Both the position numbers and the translations under genes were made by a program. Of a DNA stretch of 64,000 nucleotides, positions 18,811-29,448 are shown piece after piece. Every line of letters starts with the position of its first letter. Positions within the stretch are counted from its first letter, which is position 1. Below the pieces are notes generated by a model. It saw only the letters and a program-made list of their open reading frames with translations, was not told where the DNA came from and searched no databases. The DNA is from Thermoflexus hugenholtzii (GTDB taxonomy: Bacteria > Chloroflexota > Anaerolineae > Thermoflexales > Thermoflexaceae): assembly GCF_018771565.1 (NCBI RefSeq), contig NZ_CP076326.1, positions 3,107,785 to 3,171,784 on the forward strand, written 5' to 3'.

Positions 18811-19320
18811 TCAGGCCACAACGGATCCCTGGCGGAGCCGCGCCTTCGTGTAGGGGATGAGCCCTCCGGCGCGGATCAGCTCGAGCATGAACGGCGGATA
18901 GGGCTTGGCCCGGAAGACCTGCCCGGTCCGCCGGTGGAGGATCTCCCCGGTGTCCAGGCGGACCTCCAGTTCATCCCCGGGCTGGATCGCCTCGACGGCC
19001 TCCGGACATTCCAGCACCGGCAGCCCGATGTTGATGGCGTTGCGGAAGAAGATGCGGGCGAAGGATTTGGCGACGACGCAGGAGACCCCGGCCGCCTTCA
19101 GGCTGAGGGGGGCGTGCTCCCGGGAGGAGCCGCTGCCGAAGTTCCGCCCCGCCACCACGATGTCGCCCGGCTGCACCTTGCGGGGGAACTCCGGATCCAC
19201 GCCCTCCATGCAGTGGGCGGCCAGCTCCTGCGGGTCCGTCGTGTTGAGATACCGCCCGGGGATGATCACGTCCGTGTCGATGTTGTCGCCGAACACCCAG
19301 GCGCGCCCCTGGAAACGCAT
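18811..19320 (-). CDS. leuD: 3-isopropylmalate dehydratase small subunit
   Basis: 169 residues, the short archaeal-like LeuD form. Key features: [17 protein letters not shown] near the N-terminus, the aconitase-swivel loop [20 protein letters not shown], and [21 protein letters not shown]. It pairs with LeuC to isomerise 2-isopropylmalate, and likely citramalate. The ATG is only two bases after the stop of a 52-residue ORF, indicating translational coupling. Confidence 0.95.
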   Translation of the reverse strand: MRFQGRAWVFGDNIDTDVIIPGRYLNTTDPQELAAHCMEGVDPEFPRKVQPGDIVVAGRNFGSGSSREHAPLSLKAAGVSCVVAKSFARIFFRNAINIGLPVLECPEAVEAIQPGDELEVRLDTGEILHRRTGQVFRAKPYPPFMLELIRAGGLIPYTKARLRQGSVVA

Positions 19321-19322
19321 CG

Positions 19323-19481
19323 TCAGTCCTCCTCCGGCTCGGTGAAGTTGTAGCAGCCCATCATGCAGTCCACGACCCAATCCGCTTCGTGGACGCGTTT
19401 CCCATCGTCCTCGTGGGCGGCCTCCCACGAGGCGATGACCTCCTCCAGGACGTCCTCCCAAGCCCAGCGGCGGTCCTCCAT
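19323..19481 (-). CDS. Small acidic protein of unknown function in the leu operon (52 aa)
   Basis: 52 codons starting at ATG 19481, preceded by GAGGAGGAGAAACC, which is as strong a ribosome site as those of its neighbours. The stop lies two bases before the leuD ATG. It begins [16 protein letters not shown], is strongly acidic, has four Trp and two Cys, and ends [16 protein letters not shown] recognise no family. It sits between the two subunits of an Fe-S isomerase, so a role in LeuCD assembly, stability or translational coupling is possible. The alternative is a non-functional coupling ORF. Confidence 0.6.
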   Translation of the reverse strand: MEDRRWAWEDVLEEVIASWEAAHEDDGKRVHEADWVVDCMMGCYNFTEPEED

Positions 19482-19562
19482 GGTTTCTCCTCCTCAGCCG
19501 GTTTCCGTTCGATCCTCCCGAGGCCTCTCCGGCTCTGCCCATCCGGCGGCTTCGGCGCTGCC

Positions 19563-20843
19563 TTATGCCGCCACGGCCATCGCGGGCACTTCCTCCGGGC
19601 TGGCGATGCGCCCCAGGATGGCGCTGGCGGCAGCCACAGCCGGGTTGGCCAGATACACCTCGCTGGTCGGATGCCCCATGCGGCCGACGAAGTTGCGGTT
19701 GGTGGTCGAGACGCAGCGCTCCCCGGGCCCCAGCACGCCCGAGTAGCCCCCCATGCAGGGGCCGCAGGAGGGCAGCCCGACCACCGCCCCGGCCTCCACG
19801 AAGATGTCGATCAGGCCCTCCGCCAGGGCCTGGCGGTAGACGGCCCCGCTGCCCGGGATGATGATGCAGCGGACCTCGGGATGCACCCGCTGGCCCTGGA
19901 GGATGCGGGCCGCCAGGCGCAGGTCCTCGATACGGCCGTTGGTGCAGGAGCCGATGAACACCTGATCGATGCGGATATGGGAGAGCTCGCCCACCGGCCG
20001 CACGTTGGAGGGCAGATGGGGCACGGCCACCGCCGGCTCCCAATCGCTGACGTTGAAATCCAGCTCCGCTTCGTAGCGGGCGTCCGGGTCATCCCGGTAA
20101 ACCGTGAAGGGACGCCGGGCCCGCGGTCGCACGAACTCCAGGGTCTTCTCGTCGACGTCCATCAGCCCCGTCTTCGCCCCGGCCTCGATGGCCATGTTGG
20201 TGATGGTGAAGCGGGCATCCATGCTGAGCTGCGAAATGACGGGGCCGGTGAAATACATCGCCATATAAAGCGCCCCATCCACCCCGATGCGGCCGATGGT
20301 GTGGAGGATGAGGTCCTTGGCCGTCACCCACGGGCGCAGGGTCCCGTGGTAGAACAGCTTCATGGTGGGAGGAACCTTCAGCCACAGCCGCCCCGTCGCC
20401 ATGGCGACGGCGGCGTCGGTGGAGCCTACCCCGGTGGCGAAGGCGCCCAGGGCTCCGTAGGTGCAGGTGTGGGAGTCCGCCCCGATGATGATCTCGCCGG
20501 GCAGCACCAGGCCCTGCTCCGGGAGCACGATGTGCTCGATGCCTCCGTCCCGCCCTCCTTCGAAATAGAGGATCCCCTTCCGGCGGGCCCAGGTGCGCAC
20601 CGCCTGACACTGCTCGGCCGCCTTGATGTTCGGGGGAGGCACGAAGTGATCGGCCACGAAGGCCACCCGCTCCCGGTCGAAGACCCCCTCGACCTCCAGC
20701 TTCTCGAACTCCCGGATGGCCAGGGCCGCCGTGATGTCGTTGGCCATCACGAAGTCCACCCGCACCTCCACCAGCTCCCCAGGCTCCACGCGGTCCACCC
20801 CGGCGTGGGCGGCGATGATCTTCTCGGCCATGGTCATGCCCAT
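19563..20843 (-). CDS. leuC: 3-isopropylmalate dehydratase large subunit
   Basis: 426 residues, matching the LeuC/homoaconitase-like short form. The 4Fe-4S cysteine ligands lie in [13 protein letters not shown] and [38 protein letters not shown] is the substrate region. It is the catalytic partner of LeuD. The start ATG follows GGAGGGGTCACG. It follows leuA by 43 bases. Confidence 0.96.
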   Translation of the reverse strand: MGMTMAEKIIAAHAGVDRVEPGELVEVRVDFVMANDITAALAIREFEKLEVEGVFDRERVAFVADHFVPPPNIKAAEQCQAVRTWARRKGILYFEGGRDGGIEHIVLPEQGLVLPGEIIIGADSHTCTYGALGAFATGVGSTDAAVAMATGRLWLKVPPTMKLFYHGTLRPWVTAKDLILHTIGRIGVDGALYMAMYFTGPVISQLSMDARFTITNMAIEAGAKTGLMDVDEKTLEFVRPRARRPFTVYRDDPDARYEAELDFNVSDWEPAVAVPHLPSNVRPVGELSHIRIDQVFIGSCTNGRIEDLRLAARILQGQRVHPEVRCIIIPGSGAVYRQALAEGLIDIFVEAGAVVGLPSCGPCMGGYSGVLGPGERCVSTTNRNFVGRMGHPTSEVYLANPAVAAASAILGRIASPEEVPAMAVAA

Positions 20844-20886
20844 CGTGACCCCTCCGTTTGTGGAAGTGTGAAGATCGTTGAGGCTC

Positions 20887-22470
20887 TCAGGGCACAGGGA
20901 CGGAGAGCTCCACGCGGGCGCCCTGGGGGGCGCGCGCCAGCCGAAGCAGGGCGTTGAGGTAGGCCTTGGCCGCCGCCACCACGATATCCGTGTCCGCCCC
21001 GAAGCCCCCGGCCAGCTCCCCGCTCTGAGGATCCTCGGCCTGCACGAACACCCGGCCCATGGCGTCGCGCCCGGGGGTCACCGCGTGGACGTTGAACTCC
21101 AGCAACCGGGCCTGCACCCCCAGGGCCGCCTCGATGGCCCGGTAGGCCGCATCCACCGGCCCGTTCCCCGTCCCCGTGCCCAGGCGGACCTCGCCGTCGG
21201 GCCCGATCAGGCGCACGGTAGCGGTGGCGATGGCCGGCGTGCCGCACATCACCTGTAGCGTGTCCAGCCGCCAGGTCTGGCCGCTGCTCTGGGTGAAATC
21301 CGCCATCAGCGCTTCCAGGTCGAAGTCCGTGACGTATTTCTTGCGGTCGCAGAGGGCCTTGAAGCGGCGGAAGGCCTCCTCGAAGGCCTCGGGGGAGAGG
21401 TGATAGCCCATCTGCTCCAGGCGGACCCGGAAGGCGTGCCGGCCGGAGTGCTTGCCCAGGACCAGCCGGGACTCCGGAACACCCACGGTCTCGGGCCGCA
21501 TGATCTCGTAGGTCAGCGGGTTCTTGAGCATCCCGTCCTGGTGGATGCCGGCCTCGTGGGCGAAGGCGTTGGCCCCCACGATGGCCTTGTTGGGCTGGAC
21601 GGGGATGCCGGTGAGGGCGCTCACCAGGCGGCTGGTGCGGTAGATCTGAGTGGTGTCGATATAGGTGCGCACCCCGAAGAGGTCGCGCCGGGTGTGCAGG
21701 GCCATGACCACCTCTTCCAGGGCTGTGTTGCCGGCCCGCTCGCCGATGCCGTTGACGGTGACCTCCACCTGGCGGGCGCCGTTGCGGATGGCGGCCAGGG
21801 TGTTGGCCGTGGCCAGGCCCAGGTCGTTGTGGCAGTGGGCGGAAAGGATCACCCGCTCCACCCCGGGGACCCGCCGGCGGATCTCGGCGAAGAGGCTCCC
21901 GAACTCCTCGGGGGTGGTGTAGCCGACCGTGTCGGGGATGTTCAGGGTGGTGGCCCCCGCCTCCACCGCCGCCGTCAGGGCCTGCATCAGGAAATCGCGG
22001 TCGGTGCGCCCGGCATCCTCCGGGGAGAACTCCACGTCCTCACAGAAGCGGCGGGCGTAAGCGACCATCTCGCGGATCCGGGCCAGGCATTCCTCCCGGG
22101 TCATGCGGAGCTTGTATTGCAGGTGGATGTCGGAGGTGGCCAGGAAGACGTGGATGCGAGGGCGGGGGGCCTCCCGCACCGCCTCCCAGCAGGCGTCGAT
22201 GTCTTCTTTGTTGGCGCGGGCCAGCCCGGCGATCACCGGCGGGCCGTTGGGGCGGTCCTTCCCCAGCGGCCCGATCTCCCGAGCGATGCGGCGCACCGCC
22301 TCGAAGTCCCCCGGCGAGGCGATGGGGAAGCCGGCCTCGATGATGTCCACCCCCAGGCGAACCAGCTGGCGGGCGATCTCCAGCTTCTCCTCCACCGTGA
22401 GGGTGGCGCCGGGGGATTGCTCCCCATCCCGCAGGGTGGTGTCGAAGATCCGAACGACATCCGGCTCCAT
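20887..22470 (-). CDS. leuA: 2-isopropylmalate synthase
   Basis: 527 residues with the catalytic HMGL-like barrel ([56 protein letters not shown]), a linker, and a C-terminal LeuA regulatory domain from about residue 390 ([30 protein letters not shown]). It condenses 2-oxoisovalerate and acetyl-CoA, the first committed leucine step; leucine feedback is normally sensed by the C-terminal domain, which is present here. The start follows AAGGAGGGGCCT. Only 10 bases separate it from ilvC. Confidence 0.96.
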   Translation of the reverse strand: MEPDVVRIFDTTLRDGEQSPGATLTVEEKLEIARQLVRLGVDIIEAGFPIASPGDFEAVRRIAREIGPLGKDRPNGPPVIAGLARANKEDIDACWEAVREAPRPRIHVFLATSDIHLQYKLRMTREECLARIREMVAYARRFCEDVEFSPEDAGRTDRDFLMQALTAAVEAGATTLNIPDTVGYTTPEEFGSLFAEIRRRVPGVERVILSAHCHNDLGLATANTLAAIRNGARQVEVTVNGIGERAGNTALEEVVMALHTRRDLFGVRTYIDTTQIYRTSRLVSALTGIPVQPNKAIVGANAFAHEAGIHQDGMLKNPLTYEIMRPETVGVPESRLVLGKHSGRHAFRVRLEQMGYHLSPEAFEEAFRRFKALCDRKKYVTDFDLEALMADFTQSSGQTWRLDTLQVMCGTPAIATATVRLIGPDGEVRLGTGTGNGPVDAAYRAIEAALGVQARLLEFNVHAVTPGRDAMGRVFVQAEDPQSGELAGGFGADTDIVVAAAKAYLNALLRLARAPQGARVELSVPVP

Positions 22471-22480
22471 AGGCCCCTCC

Positions 22481-23491
<1,011 letters not shown>

Positions 23492-23532
23492 GGAACGCCT
23501 CCTCCTGAATCGGGATCAGGGATCCTGAGACA

Positions 23533-24048
23533 TCAAGCCGCTTCCGCCATGCGAGCGGCGGGTGCGGCCTCCGCCTGGCCCCGGACCATCGCCATCGGGC
23601 CGGCTCGGATCACCTCGACCACACCGAACCGCTGGAGGCGGGCGATGCAGGAATCCACTTTCTCCGTCGATCCGGTGACCTCCACGATGAGGGTCTCGGG
23701 GCCGACGTCCACGATGCGGGCCCGGTAGAACTCGGCGAGCTGGGCGATCTCCACCCAGGTCTCCGTGGGGGCCCGCACCTTGACCAGGGCCATGTCGCGG
23801 ACGACGATGGGGCGTTCCCCCCAATCCTCGATCGCCCGGACGCAAAGCAGCTTCTCCAGGTTGGCGCTCACCCGCTGAGGGTCCACCCGGTCAGGGTCCA
23901 CGGGGATCAGCAGGCGCAACGTCTCCGGGTCCTCGGTGCGGCACACCGAGATGTCGCTCACCGGCAGGTGACGCCGGCGCAGCAGATGGAAGACCCGGTT
24001 CAGGCTCTCCACGGAGTTCTCAACCGTCACCGCCAGCCAGTGGGGCAT
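23533..24048 (-). CDS. ilvN: Acetolactate synthase regulatory (small) subunit, variant valine site
   Basis: 171 residues starting at ATG after AAGGAGGCGGGG. Two-domain small subunit: an N-terminal ACT domain (WLAVTVENSVESLNRVF to about residue 80) and a C-terminal ferredoxin-like activation domain containing ELAEFYRARIVDVGPETLIVEVTG-type sequence (in pieces). It aligns without gaps over the first 35 residues with E. coli IlvH, and at the two positions I remember as essential for valine feedback it differs: Gly14 is Glu and Asn29 is Pro. It follows ilvB by 29 bases. It should activate IlvB; valine inhibition may be lost or altered. Confidence 0.9.
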   Translation of the reverse strand: MPHWLAVTVENSVESLNRVFHLLRRRHLPVSDISVCRTEDPETLRLLIPVDPDRVDPQRVSANLEKLLCVRAIEDWGERPIVVRDMALVKVRAPTETWVEIAQLAEFYRARIVDVGPETLIVEVTGSTEKVDSCIARLQRFGVVEVIRAGPMAMVRGQAEAAPAARMAEAA

Positions 24049-24077
24049 CCCCGCCTCCTTTCGCCGCCAAGGATCGC

Positions 24078-25835
24078 TTATGGCACCGCCTTCACGCCGG
24101 GCTCGATCATCATATCGAACACGGTCATGCCCGAAGGGATCATGGGGAAGCAGTTCTCCTCGGGATCCACCCGGATGTCCACCACGACCGGCCGATCCGT
24201 GACCGCCAGGGCCTGGCGGATGGCGGGCTCCACCTGATCCGGCCGCTCCACGCGGATCCCCGCCGCGCCCACGGCCTCGGCCAGCCGGGCGAAGTCCGGG
24301 TTGGCCAGGTGGACAGCGGAGTAACGCCGGTTGTAGAACAGCTCCTGCCACTGTCGGACCATGCCCAGATACTGGTTGTTGATGATGAAGACTTTGATGG
24401 GCAGGCGCCACTCCACCGCCGTGATCAGCGCCTGGAAGGTCATCTGGAAGGAGCCGTCGCCGTTGATGTTGATCACCAGCCGATCAGGGCGGCCGAATTG
24501 AGCCCCCACGGCCGCCGGCAGGCTGAAGCCCATGGTCCCCAGGCCTCCCGAGGTGATGCAGGTGCGGGGCTCTGTCCAGTTGAAGAACTGGGCCGCCCAC
24601 ATCTGGTGCTGGCCCACGTCCAGGGTGACGATGGGCCGGTGCTCCCGGGTCAGCTCGTAGATCATCTGGATGGCGAACTGAGGCTTGATGACGTCGTCGC
24701 CCTGCCGGTAGCGCAGCGGGTAGCGAGCCTTCCAGTCCTGGATCTGACGCCACCAGGCCTCGGTGTCCGGCGGGCGAACGAAGGGGAGCAGGGCGCGGAG
24801 CACCTGCTTGGCATCCCCGATCAGGGCAAGGTCGGCCTTGCGGTTCTTGTTGATCTCCGCCGGGTCGATGTCGATGTGGATCACCCTGGCGTGGGGGGCG
24901 AAGGCCGAGAGCTTCCCCGTCACCCGATCGTCGAAGCGGGCGCCGACGGCGATGATCAGGTCGGAGAAGTTGATGGCGAAGTTGGCGTAGGCCGTGCCGT
25001 GCATCCCCAGCATCTTCAGGGAATAAGGGTGATCCTCCGGGAAGGCGCCCAGGCCCATCAGGGTGGTGGTCACCGGGATGCGCGCCTTCTCGGCCAGCGC
25101 GCGGATCTCAGGGGCAGCGCCCGAATGGATGGCTCCTCCTCCCACGTAGAGGATCGGCCGCTGGGACTGCGCGATCATATCGGCCGCCTGGCGCAGCAAC
25201 GCCTCGTCCGGGAACGGGCGATGGGAGCGGGCGGGCCGGAAGGCCTCCGGATCTTCGAAGACGAACTCCGCCTCGGTGAGCAGGACGTCGCGGGGGAGGT
25301 CCACCAGGGTCGGGCCGGGGCGGCCCTCGGTCGCCAGCCGGAAGGCGGCGTGGATGGCCTCCAGGGCCTGGGCGGGCTTTTTCACCAGCCAGTTGTGCTT
25401 GGTGATGGACATGGTGAGGCCGATCACATCGGCCTCCTGGAAGGCGTCCCCGCCCATGAAGAACGTGGGGACCTGGCCGGTGATGGCCACCACCGGGGTG
25501 GAGTCCATCATGGCGTCGGTGAGGCCGGTGACCAGGTTGGTGGCGCCGGGGCCGGAGGTGGTGAAGCACACCCCGGGTTTGCCGGTGGCCCGGGCGTAGC
25601 CCTCGGCCATGTGAACGGCGCACTGCTCGTGGCGGACCAGGACGTGGCGGATCTGGGGATTGTCATAGAGCGCGTCGTACAGGGGCAGGGAGGCGCCGCC
25701 GGGGACCCCGAAGATCACCTCGACGCCTTCCCGGCGCAGGGCTTCCATCACCGCCCAGGCCGTCTTCATCCGGCGACGCTCCCGGCGGGCGGTGCGTGGA
25801 GGGGCTTGCGTCTGGATCATCGCTGGCGCGGCCAT
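24078..25835 (-). CDS. ilvB: Acetolactate synthase large subunit
   Basis: 585 residues from the ATG preceded by AAAGGAGGTCGCG. ThDP enzyme: the activating glutamate region GVEVIFGVPGGASLPLYDAL and HEQCAVHMAEGYARATGKPGV lie N-terminally, the central domain resembles a FAD-type transhydrogenase fold, and the C-terminal NGDGSFQMTFQALITAVEW followed by FIINNQYLGMVRQWQE binds ThDP-Mg. It condenses two pyruvates, or pyruvate with 2-oxobutyrate. First structural gene of the ilv/leu operon, headed by an attenuator leader. The frame is open further upstream, but that part is the leader region. Confidence 0.97.
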   Translation of the reverse strand: MAAPAMIQTQAPPRTARRERRRMKTAWAVMEALRREGVEVIFGVPGGASLPLYDALYDNPQIRHVLVRHEQCAVHMAEGYARATGKPGVCFTTSGPGATNLVTGLTDAMMDSTPVVAITGQVPTFFMGGDAFQEADVIGLTMSITKHNWLVKKPAQALEAIHAAFRLATEGRPGPTLVDLPRDVLLTEAEFVFEDPEAFRPARSHRPFPDEALLRQAADMIAQSQRPILYVGGGAIHSGAAPEIRALAEKARIPVTTTLMGLGAFPEDHPYSLKMLGMHGTAYANFAINFSDLIIAVGARFDDRVTGKLSAFAPHARVIHIDIDPAEINKNRKADLALIGDAKQVLRALLPFVRPPDTEAWWRQIQDWKARYPLRYRQGDDVIKPQFAIQMIYELTREHRPIVTLDVGQHQMWAAQFFNWTEPRTCITSGGLGTMGFSLPAAVGAQFGRPDRLVININGDGSFQMTFQALITAVEWRLPIKVFIINNQYLGMVRQWQELFYNRRYSAVHLANPDFARLAEAVGAAGIRVERPDQVEPAIRQALAVTDRPVVVDIRVDPEENCFPMIPSGMTVFDMMIEPGVKAVP

Positions 25836-25860
25836 CGCGACCTCCTTTCGCAGGCTGGGA

Positions 25861-25901
25861 GATAAAACGGGAGGGGGCCTCCCGTTTGGGAAGCCCCCTC
25901 C
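25861..25901 (-). terminator. Attenuator terminator before ilvB
   Basis: On the minus strand, GGAGGGGGC pairs with the later GCCCCCTCC, closing an inner TCCC/GGGA arm, followed by CGTTTTAT. The 5' arm and loop sequence CTTCCCAAACGGG can alternatively pair with CCCCGTTTGGGAGG inside the leader peptide coding region (25953-25966), giving a mutually exclusive antiterminator. Confidence 0.75.
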
Positions 25902-25935
25902 GACCGGTCGGTGCAGATGTAGAAGATGCTCCGGG

Positions 25936-26046
25936 CTACCTGAGGGTGGTTCCCTCCCAAACGGGGTTCGCCCCTCCGAGGCGAAGGAGGCCCCGAAGGA
26001 TAAGGACGATGACGATAAGGGAGAGAACCACCGAACTGAAGGCCAT
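25936..26046 (-). CDS. ilv leader peptide (attenuation), 36 aa
   Basis: 36 codons starting MAFSS and containing VVLSLIVIVLILRGLLRL at residues 6-23, where 14 of 18 residues are Val, Leu or Ile. It then ends RLGGANPVWEGTTLR and stops at 25936. This is the composition expected for ribosome-mediated attenuation by branched-chain aminoacyl-tRNA supply, as known for ilvGMEDA and ilvBN leaders elsewhere. A weak ribosome site (GGTGGAG) precedes it. It lies about 30 bases after the predicted transcription start and about 35 bases before the terminator stem. Its 3' codons form the strand that can disrupt the terminator. Confidence 0.8.
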   Translation of the reverse strand: MAFSSVVLSLIVIVLILRGLLRLGGANPVWEGTTLR

Positions 26047-26082
26047 GCGCGACCGGCTCCACCGATCCGGGATTTGCCGCTT

Positions 26083-26111
26083 TTTATAGCACAGATCCCG
26101 CATTCTGTCAA
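26083..26111 (-). promoter_or_regulatory. Promoter of the ilv/leu operon
   Basis: On the minus strand TTGACA (26106-26111) and TATAAA (26083-26088) are separated by 17 bp, nearly consensus sigma-70 type. Predicted transcription start near 26076, just upstream of the leader peptide. Confidence 0.85.
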
Positions 26112-26127
26112 GTCCCCCTGAGGCCGG

Positions 26128-26207
26128 GGGTGTGTCCCGATTTTGTCGGGCCTGGCCGCCTTGTAGGACAACTGCAAGCAGTTGTCCTACGATTTTGGGA
26201 CACACCC
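26128..26207. repeat. Nested inverted repeat between uvrA and the ilv promoter
   Basis: Outer arms GGGTGTGTCCC (26128-26138) and GGGACACACCC (26197-26207) are perfect complements. They enclose a 13-bp perfect palindrome GTAGGACAACTGC-AA-GCAGTTGTCCTAC (26163-26190) and a small CCCGA-TTTTG-TCGGG hairpin. It lies 17 bp upstream of the ilv -35 box and downstream of uvrA. It could be a uvrA terminator without a clear U-run, a miniature mobile repeat, or an operator. The rest of 26208-26376 shows nothing I recognise. Confidence 0.9.
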
Positions 26208-26376
26208 AGGCCGGAGGTTCTGACCTGGGTGGGGACGGTGGGGAAGAGGAGGACATAGAAGGCGTCCCGCGCCGCGCCCACGATGGCCTGCGACTCCTGC
26301 ATCGAATCGGAATTCACCTTGGCAAGGCTTGACCTTGATTCAGCGTGACTCGAAATCGTCGCTCCCTCCGCGCGGG

Positions 26377-29283
26377 TCAGCGCTTCCGCCGACGCCGCCC
26401 GTTGGGGGAAGCGGCGTTCCCGCGCAGAATGCGGCGCAGGAACTGGCCGGTGTAAGAAGCCTCCACACGGGCCACATCCTCCGGTGTCCCCTCGGCCACA
26501 ATGTAGCCTCCTCCCTCGCCGCCCTCCGGGCCCAGGTCGATGATCCAGTCCGCCACCTTGATGACATCCAGGTGATGCTCGATGACGATGACGGTGTGTC
26601 CCTGGTCGACGAAGCGCTGGAGCACCTCGATGAGCCGGTGCACATCGGCGGCGTGCAGCCCCACCGTGGGCTCGTCCAGGATGTAGAGGGTGTGCCCGGA
26701 GGGGCGACGGGAGAGCTCCTTGGCCAGCTTCACCCGCTGGGCCTCGCCCCCCGAGAGGGTCGGCGCCGGCTGGCCCAGCCGGATATAGCCCAGCCCCACG
26801 TCCCGCAGCGTCTGGAGCTTGCGCTGGATGGCCGGGAAGGCCTCGAAGAACTCATAGGCCTCATCGACGGTCATGTTCAGCACGTCCGCGATGCTCTTCC
26901 CCTTGTAACGGACCTGGAGCGTCTCCTTATTGAAGCGGGCCCCCTTGCAGACCTCACAGGTCACGAAGACGTCCGGGAGGAACTGCATCTCGATCTGGAT
27001 CTGGCCCTGGCCTTCGCACGCCTCGCAGCGGCCGCCCTTCACGTTAAAGGAGAAGCGGCCCGGCCCATACCCGCGCAGCTTGCTCTCGGGCAGGCTGGCG
27101 AAAAGGTCCCGGATATCCGTGAAAACCCCGGTGTAAGTGGCCGGGTTCGAACGGGGCGTCCGACCGATAGGGGATTGATCGATGTGGATGACCTTGTCGA
27201 CGAATTCAACCCCCTCGATGGCCTCGTGGGCGCCCGCCGGCTCGCGGGCCCCGTGGAGGATCTGGGCCAGGCGCTTGTAGAGGATCTCCACCACCAGGGT
27301 GCTCTTGCCCGAGCCCGAGACCCCCGTCACGCAGATGAAGCAGCCCAGGGGGAAGCGGACGTCGATGTTCTTGAGGTTGTGCTCCCGAGCCCCCCGGACG
27401 ACCAGGAAGCGCCCGTTCCCGGGACGCCGGCGGGCCGGGACCGGGATGGTCAGCCGTCCGGCCAGGTAGGCTCCGGTGAGGGAGCGGCGGTTGCGCATGA
27501 TGGCCTCCACCGGACCCTCGGCCACCACGTAGCCCCCGTGCTCCCCCGCCCCCGGGCCCAGGTCGATCACCCAGTCGGCGGCCCGGATCATCGCCTCGTC
27601 GTGCTCCACCACCAGCACCGTGTTCCCCAGATCCCGCAGCCGCTTCAGGGTCCGGATCAGCCGCTCGTTGTCCCGCGGATGCAGGCCGATGCTCGGCTCG
27701 TCCAGGACATACAGCACGCCGGTGAGCTGGCTGCCGATCTGCGTGGCCAGGCGGATGCGCTGGGCTTCTCCTCCCGACAGGGTGGCCGTCGGCCGGTCCA
27801 GGGTCAGGTAGTCCAGGCCCACGTCCACCATGAAGCGCAGCCGGTTGTGTAGCTCCTGCAGGACCTGGGCGACGATGGCCCGCTGCCGTTCGGAGAGCAG
27901 GGGCGGTTGCCCGTCCTCCCCTCGCAGGGCTTCGACCCAGCGCATGGCCTCGGCCACCGACATGCGGGTGACCTCGTAGATGTTTTTACCGGCCACCGTC
28001 ACCGCCAGGGCCTCCGGCCGCAGCCGCGCCCCGCCGCACGCCGGGCACGGCCGCTCGCTCATCCATCCCTCCACCCGCGCCCGGAAGTAGTCCGACGTGC
28101 TCTCCTCGTAGCGGCGGCGCAGGTTGGGGATCACTCCCTCGAAGGGCGCCTCGTAGACCCGCCAGCTTCCATCCCGGGCCTGGTAGCGAACGGGGATCCG
28201 CACGTCCTCCCCGGCCCCGTAGAGGAGCAGATGCAGCTGCTCGGGGGAGAGGGCGCGCACCGGGATGTCGGTGGGGATGCCGAAGGCCCGGCATGCGGCC
28301 TCCAGCAGCTGCCAGTAGTAGCCGCCTTCCTCCGCCCCGCCCCAGGCTATGATAGCCCCCTCGGCCAGGGAGAGGTCCTTGTTCGGGATCAGCAAGTCGG
28401 GGTCCAGCTCCAGCTGCACCCCCAGGCCCTCGCAGGTCGGGCAGGCGCCCTTGGGGCTGTTGAAGGAGAACAGGCGGGGCTCCAGCTCGGGCAGGCTGAT
28501 GCTGCAGTAGGGGCAGGCGAAGTGCTCGCTGAACAGCAGATCCTCCGGCGGCTCCGCCGAGGCGTTGTGCACGATCACCAGGCCGTCCCCCAGCCGCAGG
28601 GCGGTCTCCACCGAATCCTGCAGGCGGGAGCGATCCGCCCCGTCCCGGCGCACGACCAGGCGGTCCACCACCGCCTCGATGTGATGGATCTTGTAGCGAT
28701 CCAGCTCGATGGGCTCGTCCAGATCCCGGATGGCTCCATCCACGCGGGCGCGGACAAAACCCATGCGGCGGAGCTCTTCGAAGACGGGACCGTGATGGCC
28801 CTTGCGGCCCCGCACCACGGGGCCCAGGATCATGATGCGGGAGCCCTCGGGGAGGGAGAGGATGGCCTCGACGATCTGCTCGGGGCTCTGCTTCTGGACC
28901 TCCCGGCCGCAGCGGGGGCAGTGGGGGATCCCGGCGCGGGCGAAGAGCAGGCGGAGATAGTCGTAGACCTCCGTCACCGTTCCCACGGTGGAGCGGGGGT
29001 TGTGGGAGGCCCCCCGCTGGTCGATGGAGATGGCCGGGGAGAGCCCCTCGATCTGGTCCACATCCGGCTTCTCCATCAGCCCCAGGAACTGGCGGGCGTA
29101 GGCGGAGAGGGACTCCACGTAGCGTCGCTGGCCCTCGGCGTAGAGGGTGTCGAAGGCCAGGCTGGATTTGCCGGAGCCGGAGAGGCCGGTGATGACGACG
29201 AGCTTCTCCCGCGGGATCTCCACGGTGATGTTCTTGAGGTTGTGCTCTCGGGCGCCCCGAACGATGATCTTCCCCTTCGCCAT
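26377..29283 (-). CDS. uvrA: Excinuclease ABC subunit A
   Basis: 968 residues. Two ABC ATPase halves: Walker [10 protein letters not shown] at residues 33-41 and a second [14 protein letters not shown]; signature motifs [12 protein letters not shown] and [12 protein letters not shown]. Zinc-binding CxxC pairs are visible at CPRC, CPYC/CPTC and CEAC/CEVC, consistent with an intact UvrA. It recognises helix-distorting DNA damage with UvrB in nucleotide excision repair. It has its own predicted promoter (29323-29351) downstream of the tpx terminator. Length and motifs are complete. Confidence 0.98.
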   Translation of the reverse strand: MAKGKIIVRGAREHNLKNITVEIPREKLVVITGLSGSGKSSLAFDTLYAEGQRRYVESLSAYARQFLGLMEKPDVDQIEGLSPAISIDQRGASHNPRSTVGTVTEVYDYLRLLFARAGIPHCPRCGREVQKQSPEQIVEAILSLPEGSRIMILGPVVRGRKGHHGPVFEELRRMGFVRARVDGAIRDLDEPIELDRYKIHHIEAVVDRLVVRRDGADRSRLQDSVETALRLGDGLVIVHNASAEPPEDLLFSEHFACPYCSISLPELEPRLFSFNSPKGACPTCEGLGVQLELDPDLLIPNKDLSLAEGAIIAWGGAEEGGYYWQLLEAACRAFGIPTDIPVRALSPEQLHLLLYGAGEDVRIPVRYQARDGSWRVYEAPFEGVIPNLRRRYEESTSDYFRARVEGWMSERPCPACGGARLRPEALAVTVAGKNIYEVTRMSVAEAMRWVEALRGEDGQPPLLSERQRAIVAQVLQELHNRLRFMVDVGLDYLTLDRPTATLSGGEAQRIRLATQIGSQLTGVLYVLDEPSIGLHPRDNERLIRTLKRLRDLGNTVLVVEHDEAMIRAADWVIDLGPGAGEHGGYVVAEGPVEAIMRNRRSLTGAYLAGRLTIPVPARRRPGNGRFLVVRGAREHNLKNIDVRFPLGCFICVTGVSGSGKSTLVVEILYKRLAQILHGAREPAGAHEAIEGVEFVDKVIHIDQSPIGRTPRSNPATYTGVFTDIRDLFASLPESKLRGYGPGRFSFNVKGGRCEACEGQGQIQIEMQFLPDVFVTCEVCKGARFNKETLQVRYKGKSIADVLNMTVDEAYEFFEAFPAIQRKLQTLRDVGLGYIRLGQPAPTLSGGEAQRVKLAKELSRRPSGHTLYILDEPTVGLHAADVHRLIEVLQRFVDQGHTVIVIEHHLDVIKVADWIIDLGPEGGEGGGYIVAEGTPEDVARVEASYTGQFLRRILRGNAASPNGRRRRKR

Positions 29284-29322
29284 CGCCGTCCATCGCTTCC
29301 TTAGATCTGGAGCCGATTTCTC

Positions 29323-29351
29323 AGCATAGCACGCCCTTCCGGTCCCTTCAA
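29323..29351 (-). promoter_or_regulatory. Promoter of uvrA
   Basis: On the minus strand TTGAAG (29346-29351) and TATGCT (29323-29328) are 17 bp apart, predicted start near 29316, about 30 bases before the uvrA ATG. Confidence 0.5.
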
Positions 29352-29378
29352 TCTCCCATGGGACCGTGGAACGGAAAA

Positions 29379-29404
29379 GGGGGGACGCGCCGGCGCGTCC
29401 CCCC
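29379..29404 (-). terminator. Terminator after the tpx-like gene
   Basis: The 12-bp perfect stem GGGGGGACGCGC / GCGCGTCCCCCC has a 2-base loop, and is followed on the minus strand by CCTTTTCC. It lies 45 bases after the peroxiredoxin stop. Confidence 0.75.
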
Positions 29405-29448
29405 TGGAGGGTAGGGGCCCGGGGTCCCCGAAGGCGCAGGCCTTCCTC

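Noticed and set aside
25938-25990. T-box-like GAGGGTGGTTCCC followed by TTCGCCCCT on the plus strand
   Set aside because: No gene follows in that direction; the segment is the complement of the ilv leader peptide region, whose function is explained by attenuation.
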